Of a stretch of 64,000 nt of DNA, positions 26,567 through 37,100 are shown one piece after another (within the stretch, counting starts at the first letter, position 1; every line of letters starts with the position of its first letter). A program made the translations under genes and the position numbers. Below the pieces are notes generated by a model. It saw only the letters and a program-made list of their open reading frames with translations. It was not told the origin of the DNA and searched no databases. Origin of the DNA: Phytomonas francai (taxonomy: Eukaryota > Euglenozoa > Kinetoplastea > Trypanosomatida > Trypanosomatidae); assembly GCA_001766655.1 (NCBI GenBank), contig MJCC01000020.1, forward strand, positions 221,483-285,482. Reading direction: 5' to 3'.

Positions 26567-28354
26567 ATGACTCGAGATTCTTCTTCTTCATCGTTGCAAA
26601 ATTTGCGATCTTGGGCTCCTATGTTCCAGGAAGCCAAGAAACCTACCCAATCGTCTCCAGAGCGTTACGTATCCAAACACCCTTTCCGTTCTGCTGATGT
26701 GTCCCAGTCTCATTTGGAACCTTCAAAGCCCCATTTGTTTGACTATTTAGAGAAGCTCCGCGGCAGCGTACAAGAACAGGCTGCTTTGTCTCTACGGGCA
26801 TCTGCTGTGATGTCTTCTAAATCTCGAAATGAAGAGGAGGAGGTTGACAAAAGAGATCAACAGAATACAGACCATCGTTATTCACGGCCAGTCTCATTGC
26901 TGTCACGCATGAGGTCTTTTTTTGTCTCCATGTCTCAAGTACCAGAGCAAAATGAGAATGAAGTAATTCAGTGTACCGGTCATAACCAAAAATTTTCATT
27001 GGGCATACACCAGAAACCTGATGAGGATCGAGGTGCAAGGTTAACAAAGCGTCAAAGACAGCCGCCAATAAATAATCTTCCTGAAAGTAAATATTCATGT
27101 GACACTGATAGTGCAATGAATTATCCAAAGGTGTTAGAAAGTAATACTTACCCGGGTGTTTCCAAAGGCAAAATGGCTGGTTTCGAAACCAACCAACCAG
27201 TTTCGACACACACAGTATCCGGTATGCATAGTCAGTCTTCTTTTTCTTCCCCTGCCGTGGCTGCCACAAAAGAAAGAAAAGATGATTCATGCAACTACCA
27301 GCCCCCGCAGAAGCGGGAACGACGGCACTCCTTGACTCCGGCTAGTACTGCGCTGAAAAATACAGGTCCCGGCCAGATGCGACAATCATGGTCGTGGGTG
27401 GCATCTGCAGACAAGGATGCGAAGCCTACGGACGGTTGTGCTGTCATAGGCCCGTCTTTTGAAGTAAAGAAACATTTAACTAAAGATGGGCAGGCACCAC
27501 TTTCCTCCGGTGGTGAAACGGGTTCTAGTGTTCACAATCTTAAAGTAGCCAGTGTATTTAGAATGAGTCAGCATAACCCTTGGCAAGACACGGATTCGAA
27601 TCCTGCTTCTTATGGAGACAAAGCGCCTAGCTCATCAGATGCAGGGAAACTTACAGCTGTCGCGTCAATGCGCTTAGCAATCCACGAAAAGGGTTCCATT
27701 CCTGAACTATCGCAGGGAAACGTCAATACAAGCGTTTCAATTGCAAATCAAGATCCTCGCCGGAGAAGTGAGAGCGGTGGAAAACGCAAACAATCTGTCC
27801 GTAATACCCCTAAACGTCTTGTTCAGGAGGTGAGGGGTGGTAGCAGCCAACTTGTTGGTGCGGGTATGCGCCATATGGTGTTTGACACGTCTTCACTACT
27901 TGAGTCGGACCCCGGTGTGCTTAATTTGATTGTCGAGAAGTGCGTGATATGTATTCCTTTCACTGTCCTTCATGAGCTTGATTTGTTTAACAAGGGAATC
28001 AACAAGACGATGTCATCAGCGGAGACGGATTCTAAACGTGAATGGCTTAGACATCGATCCCGTGAAATTAGAAATTTCATTTTAGCCCAACAGAGGAGCA
28101 AACATCCCGATACGTCAGAGGCTTGTCACATAAGAATACAAAAGCGTACAGAAGTAATGTCAGAGTACCATGACAAAGCTAAAAGTAACGATGATTATAT
28201 TTTAGGATTCGCAGTTTATTTGAAAGAGCGAGAGAAACTAGATCAGGTCACATTTATAACTGAAGATAAATTTCTTTTAATCAAGGCAAAAAATGAGATC
28301 GGTGATAGCTACTCGTATGTGGATTTGAAGCGCTCTTTTGGTTTGCATTTTTAA
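26567..28354 (+). CDS. PIN-domain protein (putative endoribonuclease)
   Basis: 595 aa. Residues about 436-592 form a PIN domain: strand MVFDTSSLLE with the first acidic residue (D440), CIPFTVLHELD with a second acidic site, NDDYILGFAVYLK with the central Asp pair, and TFITEDKFLLIKAK with the last acidic residue. The layout (long insert between the second and third sites) resembles SWT1- and SMG6-type eukaryotic PIN nucleases, which cut RNA in mRNP or decay surveillance. The residues for metal binding appear present, so activity is plausible. The first 430 residues are Ser/Lys/Gln-rich, probably disordered and without known domains. The frame is open from a TTG at 26537; the first ATG is 26567. 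Confidence 0.8.
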   Translation: MTRDSSSSSLQNLRSWAPMFQEAKKPTQSSPERYVSKHPFRSADVSQSHLEPSKPHLFDYLEKLRGSVQEQAALSLRASAVMSSKSRNEEEEVDKRDQQNTDHRYSRPVSLLSRMRSFFVSMSQVPEQNENEVIQCTGHNQKFSLGIHQKPDEDRGARLTKRQRQPPINNLPESKYSCDTDSAMNYPKVLESNTYPGVSKGKMAGFETNQPVSTHTVSGMHSQSSFSSPAVAATKERKDDSCNYQPPQKRERRHSLTPASTALKNTGPGQMRQSWSWVASADKDAKPTDGCAVIGPSFEVKKHLTKDGQAPLSSGGETGSSVHNLKVASVFRMSQHNPWQDTDSNPASYGDKAPSSSDAGKLTAVASMRLAIHEKGSIPELSQGNVNTSVSIANQDPRRRSESGGKRKQSVRNTPKRLVQEVRGGSSQLVGAGMRHMVFDTSSLLESDPGVLNLIVEKCVICIPFTVLHELDLFNKGINKTMSSAETDSKREWLRHRSREIRNFILAQQRSKHPDTSEACHIRIQKRTEVMSEYHDKAKSNDDYILGFAVYLKEREKLDQVTFITEDKFLLIKAKNEIGDSYSYVDLKRSFGLHF

Positions 28355-30060
28355 TAAATACCCCTCACATGCCAGATTCGAGGGCTGATTTTATCTCTAG
28401 TTCTTTTTCTTTTTATTAGATTGTTTCATGTTAGTCGATGTGCTGACTTGAATGGAAATTTATTTGACCAGTTGTACAACAACAACGTAGTTTCCACAGA
28501 TGAATGTCCTATTGTGCGCTGATACTTTCTATTGTGTGCGTTTCAATTTGGGTGATTAATATTTGGTTCTCTCCAAAGCGAGCGGGTCAAGCTATTTTTT
28601 TCCCAGCGTAAGTTTTTTTGGTCGAGGTCTTGGGTATCAAGCTTATACGATTACTTTTTTTGGGCTGTCTTGCGGTGGTTATGTAACATTCTTGCGTCAA
28701 GTCTCCCCCAATTCAAAGGAAACAGATCAGGCCACCTTTTCGAAAATACATATAATAGGTGATTTTCACGGTGGTTAGGTTTCCAGTCAAAGCTAAGGGA
28801 ACGCAAATACAACATGCAAGCAGCCTACAATTCCTCCACAGTTCGTTACATACCGATTTGTGTGTATTAAGAATATAATACCTATATAACCATTTGTAAA
28901 AAAAAAAAATGTTTGTGCAGAGTTTAACTCAATACCTAGATATAGGGAGGTTAATAAAAGAGAACTGGTACGGGCAAGTGATTTTAGTTGCATCTGCATT
29001 GGTGCAAAATGGCCTTGTGTGGTAAAGACAAACTATTCCAGCCATAGGAAGTGTCAAGAGCCAAATTTACACTTTGTTTTGGCTATGCTGTTACCATTTC
29101 AGAACACTAGAAAGGGTTGAAAGTTGTGATAGGAGGGGGGGGGGGGGGGGGGGGGTAAGCTGGTTCTTTTCAGCCTCTATATCTTGAAGTAGTTGATCAG
29201 TCTTGTTTATTCTTCACTACCTCTTTACACATGAAAACAAACGAATGAATTCCCTCATACTTTATTGGGGAGTCATCATCCATAGTTGGACTTGTTTTCA
29301 TTAGGAGGAGGCAAGGTGCGTGTTTGCATATTCTCACCACGATGCAAATTTTTCCCATAGGAAAGTATCGACTTGGTCGCATTTTTCACGAAGGCCTCAG
29401 TGGCACCCTTGTGAAATCTCCCAATTTTTAGTCCTAGTTGATTTCAGAGTCTGAATTCCCATCTATGTTTTCAATTTTCTCGAGTACTCAAACTAAGCGC
29501 ATAGCTGTAAGTGGTACGATCGCTTCATTCATGTTCTTGCTTTGATTATGTAGAGCGATTACTAGCGGTTCATATTGGCCTCGTATAATTTCCATACGAT
29601 AACTGTACCTGTCAAAGTAACAACCTAATAATTGGCTCCTTTTAGCTAATGAACCTTTTGGAAGAATCAAACATGCATAGTTTTGCCGTCTCGCGAGTCG
29701 ATATTTGGGTCGATGCATCTAACGACAACTTGACATAGATTGATGCGAATATGCATTACAGGCGAGCTTGTGAATGAAAAGGGGACTGCATGTACTGTGT
29801 TAATGGAGTTTAGCTTGCTAATGCTACTTTAGCGCACTAAGATACTGGGTAAACTGTTTTCCAGATAGAATTTAAGGTTTATTTATTTGTCACGCCGTGA
29901 AGTGATCTTCTCGATCATTGTTTCACAAATGATTTCCATTTGAGAAGCGACGAGGGGTATAGCAAATATTTTCCCTCTCAGACTCAATGTGTGGCAGATT
30001 GATTTTTGCACCAATATCTTCGTTTGTTTCTCTTTCTGAGCCTAACCAGGTTATTACCGA
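28355..30060. other. Long intergenic region
   Basis: About 1.7 kb with no convincing gene. It has a run of 21 G (29135-29155). Two short minus-strand open stretches in the same frame (29718 to 29488 and 29382 to 29197), separated by three or more stops, could be a decayed gene. The + strand open frame 28563-28778 looks non-coding. Confidence 0.5.
29135..29155. repeat. Poly-G run of 21
   Basis: An uninterrupted G homopolymer on the + strand, the longest G run in the window and able in principle to form a G-quadruplex. Its length may be affected by sequencing error. Confidence 0.85.
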
Positions 30061-30084
30061 CTTTAGTGATTTTTTTTTACGGAG
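30020..30084 (+). promoter_or_regulatory. Predicted trans-splice acceptor(s) of the RanBP1 gene
   Basis: Two pyrimidine tracts are present: TTCGTTTGTTTCTCTTTCTG with AG at 30039-30040, and a T run (30070-30079) with AG at 30083-30084. The 5' UTR would be about 77 or 33 nt to the ATG at 30118. Confidence 0.4.
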
Positions 30085-30117
30085 TATAAGGTGTTATCAT
30101 ACGTAACATTTACAAAA

Positions 30118-30597
30118 ATGTCAGATAATCTAAAAGCCACTGCTAGCGAATTGATGGAGATTGAGGAGGTCGACGTTTCTGACGGGGGCGCGGCTCGCTT
30201 TGCTGCGGTTGATGTTAAGAGTGACATGGAGAGGTACAACATTAAGTGGGAGGCTCCGGCCAAACTACTGCGTTTCGATGAAGGTGAAAATCAGTGGAAG
30301 GAGCGCGGTGAGGGCAAAGCGCGCATCTTACAGTTTAAGGACGACCGCAATAAATCCATGTTTGTGTTTCGTCGTGAGGCGACTGGCAAGCTTTCGGCTC
30401 ACCACTATCTCCAGAAAGGCATGAAAGTAAAGGTGCATCCAAAGAGAGAAAAGTTACTGTTGTGGACTGCCTTTAAAGATTACACAGACGATGAAGAAGG
30501 GTTCCCAGAGAGTTTTTTGATGCAGTTCTCAACGAAGGAGAATGCTCAAGATGCGCTGAAGCAGATGGAGGAATGCATTGCAGCTTCTAACGTCTGA
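30118..30597 (+). CDS. Ran-binding protein 1 (RanBP1 domain)
   Basis: 159 aa consisting almost entirely of one RanBP1 domain (about residues 28-155). The signatures are AKLLRFDEGENQWKERGEGK, followed by ILQFKDDRNKSMFVFRRE and a C-terminal FLMQFSTKENAQDALKQMEE. The WKERG motif and the acidic N-terminus are typical. In the family the protein binds Ran-GTP and helps RanGAP release cargo in nuclear transport. The frame begins earlier at a GTG (30091), but the first ATG is 30118, where the normal acidic N-terminus starts. The stop is TGA. The C-terminal nuclear export-like tail seen in animal RanBP1 is not evident. Confidence 0.93.
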   Translation: MSDNLKATASELMEIEEVDVSDGGAARFAAVDVKSDMERYNIKWEAPAKLLRFDEGENQWKERGEGKARILQFKDDRNKSMFVFRREATGKLSAHHYLQKGMKVKVHPKREKLLLWTAFKDYTDDEEGFPESFLMQFSTKENAQDALKQMEECIAASNV

Positions 30598-31101
30598 AAA
30601 ATTTTACTTCAGAGGGAGATTGCGAGGAAATTCATTGCAATGCAATAATAATGCGTAAATGTTGACGTAATGGGTACGCTTTGATTAAAACAAAGAAAAT
30701 GGAAATATAAAACACGCCGCCCTAATGAATCTGTGTTGAGATTACCGTAGTTTATTATGAAAATTCTCAATATTCGATAGGTTATGGTTTCTTCCCCCCA
30801 CCCCTTTTTTTTTATTTTTTTTCATTTTTTTGAAATTTTTGGTAGATTTTTTTCCCAGATAAATGCGACTCGGTACACATATACACACATACAATATTCG
30901 CATATAGTCTTTAATTTTATTTATTTTATAACACTATCTGAGGAATTGAAACCAGACTGTTATCAAGGATCCCCATAACGCTCCCCTGAAGTGGGCAAAG
31001 CAGGCACACTCAAGAGTTATTACGCCATTCTACAGTTAAAAAATTTTACAATCACACTCTTTCCTTTTGTGGATACATATAAAAAAAAAAGAGAGAGAAT
31101 T
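30598..31101 (+). other. Intergenic region and leader of the giant HECT gene
   Basis: C/T-rich tracts (30791-30857) end in TTTCCCAG (AG 30857-30858). A second T-rich tract ends with an AG at 30941-30942, and a third with CTCTTTCCTTTT (about 31057-31069) precedes a run of A and an AG at 31092-31093, just before the ATG at 31102. No ATG lies between 30942 and 31102, so any of these acceptors gives the same first start codon. Confidence 0.5.
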
Positions 31102-34100
31102 ATGGACCGACACAGTTTGCAGTATGTCCATATGGTAAGTGGGCAACAGAGCCAACTTCACAATCCAAATGCTATAGTAAATTTTTATCAACAAATGCAG
31201 GCGGTCATTGCACGCGGTTCCACACCCCGGAAAAATTTTCTCATCGACTCTACCACTCCTCGTGGGGATGTGGTTATCACAGAAGACTCTGCGATGAAGT
31301 CTGTGAACAGTTGGGTTACTTTTAAGGTTACCGAGGGGATTCAGAGAGGCCTGCATGAGTGGTCCGTGTACATTGAGAATCAGGGTGAGACTAGTGATGG
31401 CAGCGGCCTGATGCTTGGAATTGTTCCTCAGAATTTTAACAAGTACGACTCCTTCATTTCCCAGGGCGGTGGTTGGTGTTTAAGCCGGGCAGGAAAGTTC
31501 TACGGAAACTGGAGACGCCAAGATACTAATGTATCGACGCTCACTTACGGTACCGGTGACCATGTTGTTTTTTTGCTCAATTATGACAACGCTACCATGA
31601 TGGTGCGCGTTGGCAGCACCTATGTGATTGGTGAGATGCATAACCTAACCACTGAAGTTTTCCCAGCCATTTCTCTACACTATCGCCAGCAAGTGGTGCG
31701 CTTCGAATACCACTTGGTGTGTGAGAATTCTTCCACCAAGCAGTCTGACTGGATGCAGCGCGGGTTGTTGCCTTCTGCGGCTGCATTTGTTCCTTTAACA
31801 CATAGACATATTGAACGGATGCCCTTGGCATCCTATTTATACAGTGAGGTTTTCAAAGATCGCGCAGTAGAGCGTATTTCGCCAGAGGGAAAATGTGTCG
31901 TCAATGAGAAGGATACTAATAGGATCATGTTCTACGACTCTGTGGAGGCCTCTGAGGCCCGTTTGGTGACCTTGGCCAATGCCTTTGCCGCTGTGCGGCG
32001 TTACACGATGCCATCAAGTAGGTCTCAATTTCTCTCCCCTCATGTCAGTGCGGAATACTTACGGCAACGTGCCTATGACTTTTTGCGAAGGGCTCATGGG
32101 GACGACGCACCCTTGCATGATGCAGGGCTGAATTTCTGGGGGACGATGGTTTTCAATCTTTTCTCGTCCGCATTACAAGCATCAGATAGTAACCCGATGG
32201 CTTTATCGTTGATTAAAAGCCTCAAAGACTACTTACTTTCCATGCCGCCTTTTTCCCTTGCCGAAGTATCCCGCGGCCGAGGTTCATCATCGTTTCGGAC
32301 ACCCTCTTCCCTCGGGATAGCCGGCAACAGGTTGGGTAGTGATGTATCGTCTATCTTTCCTCAAATTCTCCACCTTGGTGTGAGTGATATCTGTCAACTG
32401 CTGGAAACAGCAAATGGGGAAACCAAAAAAGAGCTTAGCCCCACACAAGAAGCATTGATGGAACTCATAGTGCTTATTGCCCTCCAACGAGGTTTGGTGC
32501 ATGAGGTTCTACGAGTATGTCGCTATCTTCTGCGCCATCCACAGCAAGCTGTTTCACGTCCCCTCGTTGAATGGCTGGAGCAACATGATGAAGTGCTTCA
32601 GCCAAGTCTGGAACTTCCAGACTTGAGTAGGGTTTGGAGGGCTTGCAAAAGTTCTGATGGTATGGTCCCCACCGCATTGAATCCTCAACTACCAATTCTT
32701 TCGGTTGCATATGGCAATACGTGCCTTTTTGTGCACACAACGGATGGCATTAGTAAGTGGGAGTCGAACTCTCAGGGTTCTGAGTTTCCATTTGCCATGT
32801 CCATCCATAACAAGGAACCCAGATGGTGTAATGCCGGTGTTTTATGCTCTAGCATGGCGACCGTACGAACCCATCTTCTTCTTCTCACAGATGTAATGAG
32901 CACCACAGGGGTTGCAGTTGTGGTTTACACAATGTCGTTGGTAGTACACAGAATTTACCGTTTCGATGACCTAGGTGACGCCTGGCCACGAGGACCAGAA
33001 GTGCTCGGCCAGCTTGTCTCTGCTGAAGGAGATAAGTTTCTTTTGGTGTACCGAACGCTTTCCGGAGAACCATCCACAGTGCCAGTGAACGGTGCCGAAG
33101 CGCCTTCTTCTGAACCTCCTGCAGTTAGAAGCAAGAAGCTTTCGAATCCTTGCACCAATGAGGGTAATCTCGCAGAGGTGAAGGTCCGTGGCTTTAGTTT
33201 TACATCGTTCCCGACGCCTTTGTGGACCACGATACTCGGGACACCTCGTGTAAGTAATTTCACGCTTCGAACTTGTTTGATGCTCATGAAACAAAGTTAT
33301 ATTGACTTAGGGCCACCGGACCTGGCGTTGCAGTCGAGCGGTGGATACGTCACCGTGGAGTTGTGGATAAGGTTCCTCGATATTGAGAGCACCTTCACCT
33401 TATACCAACACGGTGACAAAAGCACCGGCGGCGAGGTTTTTCTAGAAACCGCACACTTGGACGGCGCTTTCAGCATCCGTGGTGGCTATCGTCATGATAC
33501 GAGGGGCTCTTGTGTAGTATTTGCGCCGTTGCCACCTACGACCAATCATCTTTTTCTTCACATTGCCTTAGTGTTTGATGGACAATGGGGTCTTTTTTTT
33601 AATGGAGAGCAGGTTGCATGGAACCGCCAGGGGCCTCACGTGTTCCTGGAGTCACCCCGTCGGCGTTGGACGATCGGAAACGGTTGCATCTGCGAATTGG
33701 CATGTCTGCGCGTGTGGCGGACAAATCGCACTGCGCGTGAGATTGCGCGCGACTATAAACACTATCTAGCTGGTGATGAACCCAGACTTGTGGTCCAGAT
33801 CTTTTTTAATGAAACAAGCGGTAATGTTCTGTTCAACTATGCTAAATGTACGGATCTGCAGCAGGCTGTTTGTGTAGGAGATTTCACACATGTCGCCTGT
33901 GAACATCACCCCTTGCGTGCATGTGCGGGCTTTAAGGAAATCTGCCACGGTGTCGGCCCGAATGGTGATGCCATGTATGGAAATAGTAATGGCACAGCAG
34001 AGGCTGCTGTGACACCTTTTCATAGCCCTATTCATGAATGGAGGGATTTGGCACACGCAAGGTGCTCCTTAGTGCGCGGCTTACTCATTATTGCTACACC

Positions 34101-37100
34101 GCTGGGACGCGTCTCCACCCCATATCCTGTGCAGAATGGTTACATGCTTACTTTTTTTAATGTACACTCGGGGTTTTCGTATTCTTCACACTTTTACATG
34201 AGCAGCCAAGACCCCGCGAAATGCTTAATGGGTTGCGACCCCGATGGCCGATCCTGGGAATTATTCGAAATGGACGCTGATACCAAACAAACTGCGGGTG
34301 AGGGGTTTCCTCATACGGTGCCGACCGACAAGAAGAAGTGTATTTTTGTGTCCATGTTGTCTTTTGAGACGGAGGAAGATGTTCTGACAGCGTCTCCTGG
34401 CGCGTCGGCTGCACCCAAACTATCATCCTTGTTCGAAACATGTTCAGGTACCATCGATTCAAAATCCAATACGAGCCATGAGGCTTCCCATTCTCTGAGC
34501 TGTCCCACCATTTCAGTAGAGGGTACATGCGGGCCAAGTGCGCAGCTCGGTAGAGTCCCCACACGTATTGGTATTCAGGGGGGACCCTCATCTGTCAGTT
34601 TCCCAGACGAGAGTAACCACCGTCGGGAGCGAGGAAGAGAAACAGGAGTAAGTGGACCCTCCCTGTCTTTTCAACCCCTTAGTTACCGTGACTTATCGAT
34701 AAAGTTGCTCGAGCTGCTAGGCAAGCGTGCTCTGATGGAGCCGATGGGTGAGGTTTTGCAGTTATTTTCACCACTTGCGGACGATGTGGGAAGAACGTGC
34801 GTGCAAGAGATTAAAAAGACCTTTCAGGAACACATGCGGTGGATCAAAGGGCCCGGCGCGCCACGGGCCGTCTCATTTTCCTCTAGCGACTCTGAGAAGA
34901 TCCTTCAATGGATTCTGATTATCTTTTTGCGATTGATTCGTCGGGTGCGGGGTTACGGTCTCCATCCATTAGCCATTGGCCTAAATGTCTCTGAATGTGA
35001 TACGACCTCTGAACTCTTTACGTCGGTTTTAAAAGGCCCGCACAGCGCATTGCCTTCGAAGAGTCTATCGACAAATACTCTGAATCAAGCAGATACCTAC
35101 ATTGGGCCTGGAAAACAAGACAGTTTTGTATCATCTTCTCCCGACGCGGTTTTCTATTCTGTGAATACCGATGGCACAACACTTCTTGCTATTTTGCATG
35201 ACATCATATTCGAAGTAGGAACCCCAACGCATTCCCGCTTAGGACAGCTGGCACAGCAAATTGTGGTAGAAAGCATGTCTATCTTCATGCCAAGCGCTCG
35301 CTATAGGGCCGCCGTATTGCGAGATTTACTGGCAGGCGTTTCCATGACGATGGACGACCCATTACCACGATTAGCGACACATACTGTTTCTTCAAAGGTG
35401 TTACCCATAGAAGGCTCAGAGGAGATTTTCGCCTCGATGCCACTTTTGGACGGCATTGTGTGCAGCTTTTCTTCTGTTTGTTCTGCTGCCCCTCTTCTAA
35501 ACACGGATTTAGATAAATCCTCTGCTTCCGTACCGCAAAATAACGGAAAGGAGTCCCACTTGGTTACCGAAACAGCTCTAAAGGAGATTATCGATACACA
35601 AGAGGCACTCATGAAGCTGTGTGTCATGCGGCAGAGGTCGCTGTTTTCTAGTTGTTCAACTGGGGATAACCGCGGTGGCTCGGCCGAACCATGGACAAAG
35701 TCACCATCGGGCTCTCCATTTTCTGTATCATCTCCTACAAAGCTCCAAATGTTGGACAAGACGGTGAGATTTTTAGCACTTCAGGACGCCATTAGCTCTC
35801 TCCAGCTTTTGCTTTTCAGTACATTTCATGCAGACACAAGCAGATTCGATCAGTATCTTGATAAAGTATTTCTCCGGCAGGATACTAGTGGCGTGACTTC
35901 ATCCTTAAACGAGCATTATTCGAGAACTGACAGTGCCGAGAGAGAGATGATCAAGAAAGCATTTACCTTCAACAGAAACCCCCCGCATCACAGCGAGGTA
36001 AAGGCCAGTGACGCTACCGTAAAAAACTGGGTGCGAGACTACTACCAAATTCTCTTTGACTTCGCAACAGAGTCCCTGAAGTTCTCAAAAAAGCTCCTGT
36101 GTACGTCTGCACAGTTCCATAAAGTCCATGAAGTCGGCACAGTGGAAAATAAAAAAAATAGTGGCCCGATGCGAGACAGTTTAGAGAGTGTTCTATCAGA
36201 GTTAAAATTTTATGTGTCTGACTCTGTTCTGCATGTGGCTATCACAGCTATTCCTGTTCTGCTTCACCGCTCGGATGCTTCGTGGTTTCTAGATCGCCTT
36301 CATAGCCTAATACCACTGTGCAAAGATGTGCATGACAAAATTTACAACTTTCCCGTAGGGAAAGTCGAGACAAAGGCGCATCCAGTGCAAGATATCAGTA
36401 CCTACGGTGCAAAACAAAACAGCGAAGCGTCGCATAAGCCCAAGGAGGAGTCTGCACTTGAGGCATTGTACAGGGCCGTAATTTTCACGACATCATGCAT
36501 CGCAACAGGTATGGTCTTCGCCTCCTCGTATACATCTTCACTCTCGGATGTGGCTAGGCCATTCAACACGAACACCATGCCGATAGCTAGTGTTTCACCG
36601 TCATCGATGCTCCCAGGCAGCGCTAGTGGGTCGCCACTTTCTCGAAAGTCGGACGACTCTGGGCCTACAGACTTTATGAATCCAACTACAGAGTGCGTCG
36701 ATAAAACAGCATCCGAAATGCAGTTGATTATAAGAAACCCATTGCTCTCAGAGGGGGTGGAGTGTACTTTTTTCAATGCGGCACACACTCTCAGATCCCT
36801 GCCCGTTATGATCAAGGGAAGCCGACGACAGAAATTTTTACTCGATGTACTGAATGCTAACGAGGCTCATTGGTTTACTGTGCAACGCCGTTTTGATGTG
36901 TTCGCGTCGAAAGTTCCGGACAAAATAGCCTCCATTATAGCGAATTTAGCTGCCACTTCCATTTATTTAAGCAATGAGCCGATTCAAACCACCGGTAGCC
37001 AATCTGAGGGGACTATAAAAACGCTTATGGAACGTGTGATGCGTAGACTAACTCCTGTTCGAAACGAACTACTTTTACTTCATAACAAAGAACCAAAATG

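Noticed and set aside
29200..29279. Minus-strand C/D snoRNA-like pair (ATGATGA with CTGA)
   Set aside because: There is no closing stem, and the orientation is opposite to the transcription unit.
30991..31101. N-terminal extension of the giant HECT ligase
   Set aside because: It begins with GTG, has no ATG, and contains leader-type pyrimidine and A-rich sequence.
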